Shown here: piece after piece, positions 39,580 to 49,158 of the stretch
Position numbering within the stretch: position 1 is the first letter of the stretch
Layout of the letters: every line of letters begins with the position of its first letter
Source of the DNA: Geoalkalibacter sp.
GTDB lineage: Bacteria > Desulfobacterota > Desulfuromonadia > Desulfuromonadales > Geoalkalibacteraceae
Assembly: GCF_030605225.1 (NCBI RefSeq)
Contig: NZ_JAUWAV010000026.1
Location: forward strand, 1 to 57,468
Length of the DNA: 57,468 nucleotides
Direction of reading: 5' to 3'
Position numbers and translations under genes: made by a program
Notes under the pieces: generated by a model
The model's input: only the letters and a program-made list of their open reading frames with translations
Database searches by the model: none
What the model was told of the DNA's origin: nothing

Positions 39580-41424
39580 TCAGTCCCCGGAGGCTTTGCC
39601 GGTCGCCGGGCGCAAGGGGAGGGAGAAGGAAAAAACACTTTCCTGCCCTTCCCGGCTCGTCACCTGGATTGTGCCGCCCATCATCTCGACCAGATCCTTG
39701 CAGATCGCGAGCCCCAGGCCGGTGCCCTCATACCGTCGTGTCATCGAGCCGTCCACCTGAGTGAAGGGCTGAAAAATCAGATCGACATGGCTTGCGGCGA
39801 TGCCGATCCCCGTATCCCTGACCACAAAGAGCAGATGATCGGCGTGTTTTTTGACCCGCACCGACACCTCTCCGTGTTCGGTGAATTTGACGGCATTGCC
39901 GACCAGGTTGACCAGAACCTGGCCGAGACGGTGGGGATCGCCTTTAATCCGGCTCGGCAGCAAAGGGTGAACGGCCCAGGTCAACCGCAACCCTTTTTCC
40001 TCGGCGCGTTTCGCAAACATTTCCACGGCCGAACGCACGCACTCAGCAAGGTCGAATTCGACATCGACGATCTTGAGTCGCCCGGCCTCGATGCGGCTGA
40101 AATCCAACAGATCATCGATGATGGCCAACAGCCTTTGCCCCGCGTCGTAAACAAAACCAAGTAATTCACGTTTGGTCGTTTCGGTTTCGATGTGCTGCAA
40201 GTATTCCACCGAACCCATGATGACCGTCATCGGCGTGCGCAATTCATGGCTCATATTGGCCATGAACTCAGTTTTGGTACGATTGGCGTCTTCGGCTGTT
40301 GTCTTGGCCTGAATCAAGGCCGTCGCCATGTCCGTAACCCGGAGGCGCAAACGATTCACCTCCGCGGGTGCGCCCAAATCATCCCTGGCAATGATCCGTC
40401 CTTCGCCGAGGGTCTGCGCATCCTCTTCAAGACGCTGGATCGGCGCCGAAATTGATCGGGCAAGAACGCTTGCAAGCAAAAAGGCGCCGAGAATCATACC
40501 CCCTGCCAGAAGCGATTCCTGAATCAGCAGCTTGCGCAAGGGCTGAAAAGCGATGCGCTCCGGCCGCGCTGCTCCCACCACCCAATCAAGCCCCGCGATG
40601 GGCACGCGGGCCGCAATCCACTGATCCTCTTCGCCGTTGCCGGTCAATAGACCGACCTGCTCCTGTCTGGTTTGAAGGACCCGCCGCAACAGCGCATCGT
40701 CTGCGCGGCGCTGCGCCCTCTGTTCCCACGTCAGGGAGGAATCGGGGTTGGCATGCACCAGGGTGCCCTGACGATCAAAAATTTCCATCTTGCCCGATCC
40801 GGTCCGCGCCGGAATCAGCTTGAGCCCTTGGAGGTTTTCCACCCCCAGTTCCGCAACGATGACGCACAACAGACTTCCATTTTCGTTACGCACGCCCATG
40901 GCGATGGCGAAGGTTGAAGCTTGGTGCGGGTCGTTGCTGGAATACAAATCGCTGAGAATCCAGGTTCTCCCCCCATGGATTTCCTTGAAATAGGGATGAA
41001 AGGCCAGATTGGTTCGAATCAGGCTCGGCAAACTTGAGGCGAGGACCGTTCCATCGGGAGAAAGCATGCTCAGATCTCGGACGACCTCCAGCTTTGATGC
41101 GGCATCCGTGAGCAGTTTCGTCGCCTTGGCCGGCGTGTAAGGAGAAAAAGTCAGAATCGCCTGCCCAACGGTTATGAGTTGTTGCTGTATTCCTTGGACA
41201 AATGTTGCGAAAACATCGGCGACATCCTTGGCGGCTTCTACTTCGGTCTGCAACTCGATCCTGCGTAAAGACCGATAATGCTGGTAGTTCGTCCACCCCA
41301 GCAGCAGCGCCATGGGCAGCATCACCAAGGCAATGAGTAAATACAGACGTGCCTGAATTCCTCCAGGCCAGATCCTGAAGATTCCGAGATCCCGAAGAAA
41401 CGAAATGTTGCTGGGTATGCGCAT
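39580..41424 (-). CDS. dCache-HAMP sensor histidine kinase
   Basis: A 614-residue membrane kinase; the start is the ATG after AAGGGA (MRIPSNISFLRDLG). It has a helix at about 25-45, a double-Cache periplasmic sensor (LRDLSMLSPDG-like V R D L S M L S P D G, FHPYFKEI, ATFAIAMGVRNENG), a second helix near 320, HAMP, then the kinase core: EFMANMSHELRTPM (His), LVNLVGNAVKFTEHGEV, RDTGIGI and YEGTGLGLAICK. It belongs to the common HisKA type and differs from the HEINNPLG kinases of the 22.7-35 kb operon. No response regulator is adjacent. Confidence 0.9.
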   Translation of the reverse strand: MRIPSNISFLRDLGIFRIWPGGIQARLYLLIALVMLPMALLLGWTNYQHYRSLRRIELQTEVEAAKDVADVFATFVQGIQQQLITVGQAILTFSPYTPAKATKLLTDAASKLEVVRDLSMLSPDGTVLASSLPSLIRTNLAFHPYFKEIHGGRTWILSDLYSSNDPHQASTFAIAMGVRNENGSLLCVIVAELGVENLQGLKLIPARTGSGKMEIFDRQGTLVHANPDSSLTWEQRAQRRADDALLRRVLQTRQEQVGLLTGNGEEDQWIAARVPIAGLDWVVGAARPERIAFQPLRKLLIQESLLAGGMILGAFLLASVLARSISAPIQRLEEDAQTLGEGRIIARDDLGAPAEVNRLRLRVTDMATALIQAKTTAEDANRTKTEFMANMSHELRTPMTVIMGSVEYLQHIETETTKRELLGFVYDAGQRLLAIIDDLLDFSRIEAGRLKIVDVEFDLAECVRSAVEMFAKRAEEKGLRLTWAVHPLLPSRIKGDPHRLGQVLVNLVGNAVKFTEHGEVSVRVKKHADHLLFVVRDTGIGIAASHVDLIFQPFTQVDGSMTRRYEGTGLGLAICKDLVEMMGGTIQVTSREGQESVFSFSLPLRPATGKASGD

Positions 41425-41502
41425 CGAAATTCCCTTGTCGGACATGGAGCCCACAAATCATCAAAAACGATGGATGCCGGTCTCTTTTCTCGGAAGCATG
41501 TC

Positions 41503-41880
41503 TCATTTCCGAGGATGTCTTGCGACCTGACAGGGATCAGACGGCGGCGGGCGCGGCAGGCTGGGATCTGGATAGGCAGCCACCCAAAAAGGGCGGCTTG
41601 ATGTTGAAGTCTGAATGATCTTGATCAGGCTGGGTGGAGAAATATCCTCCGTGGCGGGAATCAGAAGAGAGGGTATGGAGAAAAATCCCCAGGCAACAGA
41701 AGGTTCCGCCAATGACTCGGGCAAGCAGGCTGAAACCAGGTATGTTTCCGTCGTCTCGCAACCCTGTTGACTTGCGTGAGCCTGATCAACGGACGCCAAT
41801 AAAAAAACGGCGAACAGAATCCACGCCAACCGCAAGAGATGGCGTGACGCCATGCACCGCACCACAGATAGGCTACGCAT
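41503..41880 (-). CDS. Small exported protein of unknown function
   Basis: A 125-residue protein. The start is the ATG after GAGAAA; it leads into a signal peptide (ASRHLLRLAWILFAVFLLAS...AHA). The mature part contains GCETTETYLVSACLPESL, two cysteines that could form a disulfide, and a Pro-rich tail. I recognise no family. It lies 78 bp upstream of the Cache kinase on the same strand, so it could be part of its transcript. The gene may be lineage specific. Confidence 0.5.
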   Translation of the reverse strand: MRSLSVVRCMASRHLLRLAWILFAVFLLASVDQAHASQQGCETTETYLVSACLPESLAEPSVAWGFFSIPSLLIPATEDISPPSLIKIIQTSTSSRPFWVAAYPDPSLPRPPPSDPCQVARHPRK

Positions 41881-42069
41881 AGAGGTTTCTCTGCTCGTTG
41901 ATGACTCAACAGGAGCGTCGATCCATCCTTCGAACCTGTCTTTAAAAGCATACGCCAGAAATTTCGCGAAGTCCAACGGCCGAAACGCGCTTCCCTCCCA
42001 CAAGCACGACGCTTTCCGCCCGTTGGAAACAAATGGTGATAAAATGTCACCGCGAAGGCCGGGGGCGTC

Positions 42070-43038
42070 ATGGCGATGGAAACTACCGTTCCCAAAAGTT
42101 TGCGCATAGGCTGGGTGGCCGGACTGGTATTGCTGCTGGGCGTCATCACCCTGGTCATGGGTCGCGCCGAGGAGCAAAAATTTATCGATCTGTTCCGTCG
42201 CTCCGCACCCCAGTGGCTTGTGGCGGCAGCCCTCCTGCAAAGCCTGACCTATGTCTGCGCGGCGGCCTCCTGGCAGCAAAGCCTCCGGCGCCTGGGTCAG
42301 TTCCGCTCCTTGTCCAGCCTGATCCCCTTGGGGTTGGCCAAGCTCTTTACCGATCAGGCGGTGCCGTCGGCCGGATTGAGCGGTACGATCCTTCTGATCC
42401 ATTCCCTAGAACGCCGCCATATCTCCAGGGAGGGAGCTTTAGGCACGGTGCTGATCGAACTGGTCGCCTACTATGCTTCGTATATTCTATGCGTCGCGGC
42501 GGCCCTGCTGGTTCTTTGGCTCCATGGCGACCTGAGCCGGTCCCTGCTGATTCCTGCCACCGCCCTGACCCTGCTGGCCTTGGGCGTGCCCTGGCTGCTG
42601 TTCTGGCTGCGCCGCCACCCGGGCTTTTTCCTGACCGATCGTTTACGGCACCTGCCCTGGTTCAAGTCGAGTCTCGAAACCCTGGAAGCCGTTCCGGCGG
42701 CTGTGCTGCGATCGCCAACCCTCATGGCGCGGGTCATTGCCTTGCATGCCATGATTTTTGTGTTGGATGCCCTCACCCTGCTGGTCATGCTGCGTGCCGT
42801 CGGCACCCACCTGCCGTTTGCCCAAGTCTTCGCCTGTTTCATCATGGCTTCGGTCGTCGCCACCCTGCTGATCATGCCCGGTGGCCTGGGCACCTTTGAA
42901 GGCACCTGCGTCGCCATGCTTCATGTGTTCGGCGTGCCCCTGGAGGTCGGGCTGGCGGCGACGCTGCTGCTGCGAGGTTTCACCTTCTGGCTGCCCATGC
43001 TGCCGGGTCTGTGGCTGGCGAGAAGAGAGATGATCTGA
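42070..43038 (+). CDS. UPF0104/lysylphosphatidylglycerol synthase TM-region protein
   Basis: A 322-residue polytopic membrane protein with about seven to eight helices. The pattern KLFTDQAVPSAGLSGT and LLIMPGGLGTFEGT (GGLGxxE) is characteristic of the lysylphosphatidylglycerol synthetase/UPF0104 membrane domain, a putative lipid flippase. The soluble tRNA-dependent transferase domain is absent. It lies 23 bp upstream of the P-type ATPase and is probably cotranscribed. Confidence 0.85.
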   Translation: MAMETTVPKSLRIGWVAGLVLLLGVITLVMGRAEEQKFIDLFRRSAPQWLVAAALLQSLTYVCAAASWQQSLRRLGQFRSLSSLIPLGLAKLFTDQAVPSAGLSGTILLIHSLERRHISREGALGTVLIELVAYYASYILCVAAALLVLWLHGDLSRSLLIPATALTLLALGVPWLLFWLRRHPGFFLTDRLRHLPWFKSSLETLEAVPAAVLRSPTLMARVIALHAMIFVLDALTLLVMLRAVGTHLPFAQVFACFIMASVVATLLIMPGGLGTFEGTCVAMLHVFGVPLEVGLAATLLLRGFTFWLPMLPGLWLARREMI

Positions 43039-43061
43039 ACGCAAACCCCGGGGAGGACGCC

Positions 43062-45590
43062 ATGGATACACAGGCCTCTCGTTTTTGCTCCCTGCCCGTC
43101 GAGGAGTTGCTGAAGAGGCTCGGCACCGGCTCCAGCGGATTGACCCAAGAGCAAGCGGCTGAGCGACAAGGGCCGATGCTAAAAAGAAGGCACTTTGGTT
43201 TGCGCCCTGGACGCGACCTTGGCCTGTTTCTCGCCCAATTCAAAAGTCCCATCATCCTCATTCTGCTCTTTGCCGCCGGACTTTCCCTGTTTCTGCACGA
43301 CACCATTGACGCGCTGATCATCCTGGCCATCGTCGGGGTGAGCGGTCTGCTCGGCTTCTGGCAGGAGCGCGGCGCCGCCGATGCGGTGGACAAACTGCTG
43401 GCGCTGGTGCAAATCCAGGCTCGGGTGGTACGCGAGGGGCGCGAGATGAAAGTCCCCGCCCATGAAGTCGTTCCCGGGGATCTCGTTTTGGTGAGCGCGG
43501 GCGACCGCATTCCCGCCGATTGCCGCATTCTGGCCGCCACCAGTCTGTATGTCGACGAAGCCGCCCTGACGGGAGAGAGCTTTCCCGTGGAAAAGGAGCC
43601 CGGCGTTCTGCCCGACGACCTGCCGCCTGCCCAATGCGGCAACCTGCTGTTCATGGGCACCCACGTCATCAGCGGCAGCGCCCGGGCCTTGGTGGTTCTT
43701 ACAGGTGAACAGACCGAGTTGGGCAAAATCTCCGGTCGGCTCAAGCTGCGGCCGCCGCAGACCGAATTCGAGCGTGGCGTGCGCCGATTCGGCAACCTGC
43801 TGCTGGAAGTGACCCTGATGCTGGTCATCGCCATTTTCGCCGTCAACGTCTACCTGCAACGGCCGGTGCTCGATTCCTTTCTCTTCGCCCTGGCTCTGGC
43901 CGTGGGGCTGACCCCGCAATTGCTGCCGGTGATCATCGGCGTCAACCTGGCCAAGGGCGCCAAGCGCATGGCCGCCAAAAAGGTGATCGTCAAACGCCTG
44001 GAGGCCATCGAAAATTTCGGCAGCATGAACGTGCTCTGCTGCGACAAGACCGGCACCCTCACCGAAGGCCGGGTGCGCCTGCGGGGGGCCTTCAACCTGC
44101 GCGGCGAAGAAGACGAGAACATTCTGTTTCATGCCTACCTCAATGCGGTTTTTGAAACCGGCTATCGCAGCCCCCTGGACGATGCGATCCGCCAACATCG
44201 CAGCTTCGATCTGACGGGGTGGCGCAAGCTGGCCGAGCTTCCCTATGACTTCAGCCGCAAGCGGTTGAGCATCCTTGCCTGCAAGGACGAAACGCCGTTG
44301 CTCATCACCAAGGGGGCCCTCGCTCAGGTGCTGAACATCTGCACCCTGGCCGACACGGGCGGCGGACTGACTCTGCCCCTGGATAAGGTCCTCGGCAAGA
44401 TCGAGGAAGATTTTCGGCGCTTCAGCGCAGAGGGTCTAAGGGTGTTGGGAGTCGCTCGCAAGCTGCTGAGTGCCGCGGACGATCTGGCGCGGGACGATGA
44501 GGCGCGGATGATTTTCATGGGTTTTCTCGTCCTGCACGATCCGCCCAAGCCCGGCATTGCCGAAACCCTCGAGCGTCTGCGCGCCCAAGGCGTGCGCCTG
44601 AAAATGGTCACCGGCGACAATCGCCTGGTCGTCGAGGCGCTGAGCCGCCAGATCGGCCTTGATCCCGCGCGTCTGCTCACGGGCCCCGAGCTGCACCAAA
44701 TGAGTGATGAAGCCCTGCGGCACCTGGTCAATCAGACCGAGGTATTCGCCGAGGTCGAGCCCAATCAGAAGGAGCGGATCCTACTGGCGGCGAAAAAAGC
44801 CGGTAACGTGGTCGGCTTCATGGGCGATGGGATCAACGATGCCACCGCCCTGCACACCGCCGATGTCGGGCTGTCCGCAGAGGGCGCCGTGGATGTGGCG
44901 CGCGAGGCGGCCGATATCGTCTTGCTGGAACAGAGTCTCGACGTGCTGCTCGACGGCGTGCGCGAAGGGCGCACCACCTTTGCCAACACCCTCAAATACG
45001 TGTTCATGGCCACCAGCGCCAATTTCGGCAACATGTTCAGCATGGCGGGCGCCTCCCTCTTCCTGCCCTTTCTGCCGCTGCTGCCCAAGCAGATCCTGCT
45101 CACCAACCTGCTCACCGACCTGCCCGAGATGGCCATCGCCAATGACCGCGTCGATGCCGAGGCCCTGGAGCAGCCGAGACGTTGGGACATCGCATTCATT
45201 CGCCATTTCATGATGACCTTCGGGGCTCTCAGCTCGATTTTTGATTATCTGACCTTCGCCGCGCTGCTCCTGATCCTTCAGGCCTCGCCCACCCAGTTTC
45301 GCACCGGCTGGTTTCTCGAATCGGTCATCTCTGCCTCTCTCATCGTCCTGGTGATTCGCAGTCGCCGCCCTTTTATTCGCAGCCGTCCGGCACGCACCCT
45401 GGTCGCCGCGACCCTTGCGGTGGTCGCGGGAACACTGACGTTGCCCTATACGCCTCTGGCGGGCCCCCTCGGCATGGAGCCCCTGCCGGCCTATTTTCTG
45501 GCCCTGATCGCGGGCATCGTACTGCTCTACATCGTTGCGGCCGAAGTCACCAAACGCTGGTTTTACCGAAGACTCCAACCGAAAAGCTAG
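43062..45590 (+). CDS. mgtA: Magnesium-translocating type P-ATPase
   Basis: An 842-residue P3B-type ATPase. Landmarks: the actuator motif DEAALTGESFPVEK, the membrane motif GLTPQLLPVIIGVNLAKGA, phosphorylation site CDKTGTLTEG (D328), KGAL nucleotide-binding loop, and hinge GFMGDGINDATALHTADVG. N-terminal ELLKRLGTGSSGLTQEQA and the LTNLLTDLPEMAIANDRVD segment near the C-terminus are typical of MgtA/MgtB importers. The start follows GGGGAGG; the codons upstream overlap the UPF0104 gene. No magnesium leader is recognisable. Confidence 0.92.
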   Translation: MDTQASRFCSLPVEELLKRLGTGSSGLTQEQAAERQGPMLKRRHFGLRPGRDLGLFLAQFKSPIILILLFAAGLSLFLHDTIDALIILAIVGVSGLLGFWQERGAADAVDKLLALVQIQARVVREGREMKVPAHEVVPGDLVLVSAGDRIPADCRILAATSLYVDEAALTGESFPVEKEPGVLPDDLPPAQCGNLLFMGTHVISGSARALVVLTGEQTELGKISGRLKLRPPQTEFERGVRRFGNLLLEVTLMLVIAIFAVNVYLQRPVLDSFLFALALAVGLTPQLLPVIIGVNLAKGAKRMAAKKVIVKRLEAIENFGSMNVLCCDKTGTLTEGRVRLRGAFNLRGEEDENILFHAYLNAVFETGYRSPLDDAIRQHRSFDLTGWRKLAELPYDFSRKRLSILACKDETPLLITKGALAQVLNICTLADTGGGLTLPLDKVLGKIEEDFRRFSAEGLRVLGVARKLLSAADDLARDDEARMIFMGFLVLHDPPKPGIAETLERLRAQGVRLKMVTGDNRLVVEALSRQIGLDPARLLTGPELHQMSDEALRHLVNQTEVFAEVEPNQKERILLAAKKAGNVVGFMGDGINDATALHTADVGLSAEGAVDVAREAADIVLLEQSLDVLLDGVREGRTTFANTLKYVFMATSANFGNMFSMAGASLFLPFLPLLPKQILLTNLLTDLPEMAIANDRVDAEALEQPRRWDIAFIRHFMMTFGALSSIFDYLTFAALLLILQASPTQFRTGWFLESVISASLIVLVIRSRRPFIRSRPARTLVAATLAVVAGTLTLPYTPLAGPLGMEPLPAYFLALIAGIVLLYIVAAEVTKRWFYRRLQPKS

Positions 45591-45881
45591 GATGCGGCCA
45601 ACGATTTTAGGCTATGGAAGAACCGCCAACCACTTCAGCCGCACGTCTTACTCTCCTCCAAGGCCAGCGTCCTACCCTATCTTTTGCAGATTAGCTGCAC
45701 CAGGGACAACCCTAGGCCGGCAGCCTGCGCGGTTCGCGCTGTAATGTAACCGCTGAAAGCTGTTGTGACCTTCAAACCATCGACCACTCAATAGCCGTGG
45801 AGCTTTTTTCATCAATATCAAAAACTTATGGCCTAATGGCCATAGTGTCCCTTGCGGTGGTCGTGAACGGCAAGGCTGGCG
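45591..45881. other. Intergenic region with a short palindrome
   Basis: About 290 bp between the convergent mgtA and MFS genes. TATGGCC-TAAT-GGCCATA at 45827-45844 forms a 7-bp hairpin. The rest gives no credible reading frame, tRNA or terminator; part may be decayed coding sequence, but nothing recognisable remains. Confidence 0.4.
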
Positions 45882-47084
45882 CTAACCGCTCGAAGGTTTG
45901 ACCCAGGCCAATCCGCAAAGCGCCAGAAGACAAAAGGCGGCGCCGGCGTAAAAGGTGAAGGACGCGCCGAGTCGATCCCAGAGCAACCCGGCGAGAACGC
46001 TGGCGAACAGCATGGCGATGCCGCTGACAAGGTTGAAGAAACCGTAGGCCGTGCCGCGCAGATCAACCGGTGCGGCATGGGCGATCATCGTGGCGAGCAG
46101 CCCCTGGGTCATCCCCATGTGCATGCCCCAGAGGGCGACGCCCGACAGAACGATGCTCCAGTGGGAGCCAAGGGCCAGAACCAGATCGGCGGCGATGAGA
46201 ACCAGAAGCCCGAGCGCCAGCAGCCGGGTGTGGCTCATCCGGTCGGAGAGCCGCCCGAAGGGATAGGCCGAGACCGCGTAAACCAGGTTCATCGCCACCA
46301 TCACGAGCGGCACCAGGGCTAGGGGAATCCCCCACTGCTGGGCCCGCAGGACCAGAAACGCCTCGCTGAACCGGGCCAGGGTGAACACCGCGCCGACACC
46401 GACCACCCACCAGTAGGGGGCGCCGAGACGCTTGAGGTTTTCCCGCCGGATCGGATTGGTCCCTTTGCCGTCCTGACGGCGTTTCGGCTCCTTCACGCCG
46501 ACCAGGAGCAGGGCGACGGCGAGCAGCCCCGGGATCACGGCGACCCAGAATACGGCCCGGAAGTTATTTCCCCACAGCAGCATCAGCCCGACCGCGACCA
46601 GCGGCCCGAGAAAGGCTCCCACCGTATCGAGGGATTGGCGCAGGCCGAAGGCGGCGCCGCGCAGATGCGGCGGGGCAATGTCGGCGACCAGGGCATCACG
46701 CGGCGCCCCACGAATGCCCTTGCCGACGCGATCGATGAATCTGGCCGCCAATACAACCCCAGTCGTAGGCGCCATGGCGAACAGCGGCTTTGACAGGGCG
46801 CCCAGGGCGTAGCCGAAGACCGCCAACCCCTTGCGCCTGCCCAGGTAGTCACTGCAGGCCCCGGAAAAGATTTTGACGATCAGCGCCGTGGCCTCCGCCA
46901 CCCCCTCGATCAGGCCGACCGCCAAGGCGCTCGCCCCCAGGGTGGTGACCAGGAAAAGGGGAAGGAGGCTGTGGATCATCTCCGAGGAGACATCCATCAG
47001 GGTGCTGACGAAACCAAGAACCCACACCCCCGCGGGAATCTGATTGCGGAGATCCTTGACCCGGGCGGACTCTGTCTTGCTCAA
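45882..47084 (-). CDS. MFS transporter
   Basis: A 400-residue major facilitator with twelve predicted helices. The loop 2-3 motif SDYLGRRKGLAVFGY and RFIDRVGKGIRGAPRDALVAD fit the group often found in this lineage as putative drug/metal-resistance or permease proteins. Start is TTG with GGAG 9 bp upstream. It lies next to a DUF302 gene. The substrate is unknown. Confidence 0.86.
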   Translation of the reverse strand: MSKTESARVKDLRNQIPAGVWVLGFVSTLMDVSSEMIHSLLPLFLVTTLGASALAVGLIEGVAEATALIVKIFSGACSDYLGRRKGLAVFGYALGALSKPLFAMAPTTGVVLAARFIDRVGKGIRGAPRDALVADIAPPHLRGAAFGLRQSLDTVGAFLGPLVAVGLMLLWGNNFRAVFWVAVIPGLLAVALLLVGVKEPKRRQDGKGTNPIRRENLKRLGAPYWWVVGVGAVFTLARFSEAFLVLRAQQWGIPLALVPLVMVAMNLVYAVSAYPFGRLSDRMSHTRLLALGLLVLIAADLVLALGSHWSIVLSGVALWGMHMGMTQGLLATMIAHAAPVDLRGTAYGFFNLVSGIAMLFASVLAGLLWDRLGASFTFYAGAAFCLLALCGLAWVKPSSG

Positions 47085-47268
47085 GGGATTGGCTCCAGTC
47101 GCGATCTCGTTTCGGCGCTGTTCTGCTCATCGCATGTAGCGTGCATTTGGATCAACCGCCAGGTTTTCGCGGGGGTCCGTCCCCTTCGCGGCCGTAGATC
47201 TAAGTGCCGCAAGGGCAATCCTGAAAGGGATCCTGAACCAAGCAGAATGACTCCGAATCAGCGCCGGA

Positions 47269-47667
47269 TTACAACTCGGCGAGGGCTGCGCCCAGCAAGC
47301 GTCTCACCTCCGCGGCGATCTCCAATAGCTGCGGATTGCCGACCACCCGCATGGCTTTCTCCGGATCCATGGCCATCACCCGGGTGCGCCCCTCGTCATC
47401 CACATAGACCACGACGTTGCAAGGCAGCAGAACGCCCAGGTCGATCTCCACGCCGAGTGCCCGATGAGCCATGGTCGGATTGCAGGCGCCGAGAATGCGG
47501 TAGGGACGAAAAGCGATCCCGAGTTTCTCCTTGAACTTGGCGGTGACGTCGATCTCCGTCAGGATGCCGAAGCCCTGACGCCCTAGGGCGTCCTTGATTT
47601 TGGCCACCGCCTGCTCGAATCCAAGGTCGACCGTTCGGCCGAAGCTGTAAGGGGTTTGTCTCTCCAT
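47269..47667 (-). CDS. DUF302 domain protein
   Basis: A 132-residue DUF302 protein (FGRTVDLGFEQAVAKIKDALGRQGFGILTEIDV, given here in parts: FEQAVAKIKDALGRQGFGIL and TEIDVTAKFKEKLG). The CNPTMAHRAL and LLPCNVVVYVDDEG stretches are diagnostic for the family. Members are small soluble proteins of unknown function, seen near copper or sulfur genes. Start follows GAGGAGA. Confidence 0.88.
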   Translation of the reverse strand: MERQTPYSFGRTVDLGFEQAVAKIKDALGRQGFGILTEIDVTAKFKEKLGIAFRPYRILGACNPTMAHRALGVEIDLGVLLPCNVVVYVDDEGRTRVMAMDPEKAMRVVGNPQLLEIAAEVRRLLGAALAEL

Positions 47668-47793
47668 GGCGTGTCTCCTCTCGAGAAATGAACGACCCCG
47701 TCAAGTATAAACCCAGGCGAGAATTTCGCGGGACGGCAGCAAAAAAGGCGACCAGGCGCTTGAATCTGCAGAAAAGCTCTGGGCGCCGCTTGG

Positions 47794-49002
47794 CTAGACG
47801 AAGATGCCAAGGGGTTCCTCCCCCCGGCTCAGCCGCAGGCAAAGCATGCCCGCATCCGCCAGTTCCTGTTCCAGAACCGCCTGGGCGCGGCGGCTCAGAG
47901 CGGCAAAATCAGCACCGGCTTCAGGCAGCAGATGCAAAGCCGCAAGCTGGGGCTGATCGACGGGCCGGCCGATGCGGCTGACCAGCATGACCTCGACCTC
48001 CCGCACGCCCGGGACCTGCTCGCCGATGGCGCGGGCGGCGCGATGGGCGAGAACATTGTAGATTTTGCCCGTATGGCTGAGGGGGTTTTTGCCGCACACC
48101 GCCTCGGTGCCGATGGGCCGGTTGACCGGAATCAGGCCGTTGACGCGATTGCCGCGGCCCACCTGGCCCGAATCGGCATCTTCGGCCGAGGTGCCGAGCA
48201 AACTCAGGTACACGCCGCGCAGATCCAACCCGGGCTGATCGAGGGTGTTGAATTGCACACGGGTATCGAGAGGGATATGGGTCTGCGCCCAGGCGGCGAT
48301 TTCCCGGCGGATCTGCTCCTTGCGGGAAAAATAATCCGCCTCGCTCGCGACCTGAGTGCACAGCAGGGGCATGGCGACCGTCAGGTCAAGGGCTCGGCCG
48401 CGGCGCACCGCCATCACCTTGACGTCCTGGGCCGTATCCGCGAAGCGCTGCTTGAAGGCGGACGAATTAAGCATCCCCTCCACATTGAGGACCGCCTGTT
48501 CGGTGGGCGTCAAAGGCCAGTAACCCACCGCCGCCGAGGTGTCGTTGGCGGGCGGCGGTTCGCCGGGCCGCTCGAACAATCCGCTCAGTTCCTCGGAAGC
48601 GGGCATCAGGGCCACGCGGATACGCAGATCCGCTTGCGGATCGACATGGGGCAGTTGGCGGCTGAACCAGGTGCGCGCGGCCGTTGTGGCAATGTCGGCC
48701 ACGGGGATATCGGTGGCTCCGCACCGGCGGGTGGCGCGATCGCCGATGATCAACTCCATGGGCTGAAGCACGCGTCCGCCGCCGAATCCTTTCTCCACCT
48801 GACCGGCAATCAGCAAACCCTTGTCGATGTTGTTGTGCAGCACCCTCCCGAAGTTGTCCAGATAGTATTGGTTGAGGGCGACGGACACCGCTTCCATGGC
48901 CCCATCGCACAGGGTATCGGGATGGCCGATCCCCTTGCGCTCAACAACTTCCACCGCGCGCTCCGCCATGGGCGGCCCCTGTTTCTGCTCAACGATGATC
49001 AT
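47794..49002 (-). CDS. mat: Archaeal-type S-adenosylmethionine synthetase
   Basis: A 402-residue methionine adenosyltransferase of the archaeal family, distinct from bacterial MetK. It has VVERKGIGHPDTLCDGAMEAVS near the N-terminus, LHNNIDKGLLIAGQ, PMELIIGDRAT, and RVNGLIPVNRPIGTEAVCGKNPLSHTGKIYN (in parts: GRGNRVNGLIPVNRP and GKNPLSHTGKIYN), all diagnostic. Product is S-adenosylmethionine from ATP and methionine. The start is the ATG giving MIIVEQKQG. Its presence in a bacterium suggests ancient transfer or a replacement/duplicate of metK. Confidence 0.92.
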   Translation of the reverse strand: MIIVEQKQGPPMAERAVEVVERKGIGHPDTLCDGAMEAVSVALNQYYLDNFGRVLHNNIDKGLLIAGQVEKGFGGGRVLQPMELIIGDRATRRCGATDIPVADIATTAARTWFSRQLPHVDPQADLRIRVALMPASEELSGLFERPGEPPPANDTSAAVGYWPLTPTEQAVLNVEGMLNSSAFKQRFADTAQDVKVMAVRRGRALDLTVAMPLLCTQVASEADYFSRKEQIRREIAAWAQTHIPLDTRVQFNTLDQPGLDLRGVYLSLLGTSAEDADSGQVGRGNRVNGLIPVNRPIGTEAVCGKNPLSHTGKIYNVLAHRAARAIGEQVPGVREVEVMLVSRIGRPVDQPQLAALHLLPEAGADFAALSRRAQAVLEQELADAGMLCLRLSRGEEPLGIFV

Positions 49003-49158
49003 CGGTGTGCGCTCCCCGCTCGCCCAAAATTCGTCCAAACGCAACCCTCACAGGATAACTTTATTGCATCCCGTGCCGTTGACAATCCGCTGAAAAATGT
49101 TTGATTCCAAAGGGAGACATCTGGGCTGCAACAACAGGGGCACACCGATTTTTCCGTG

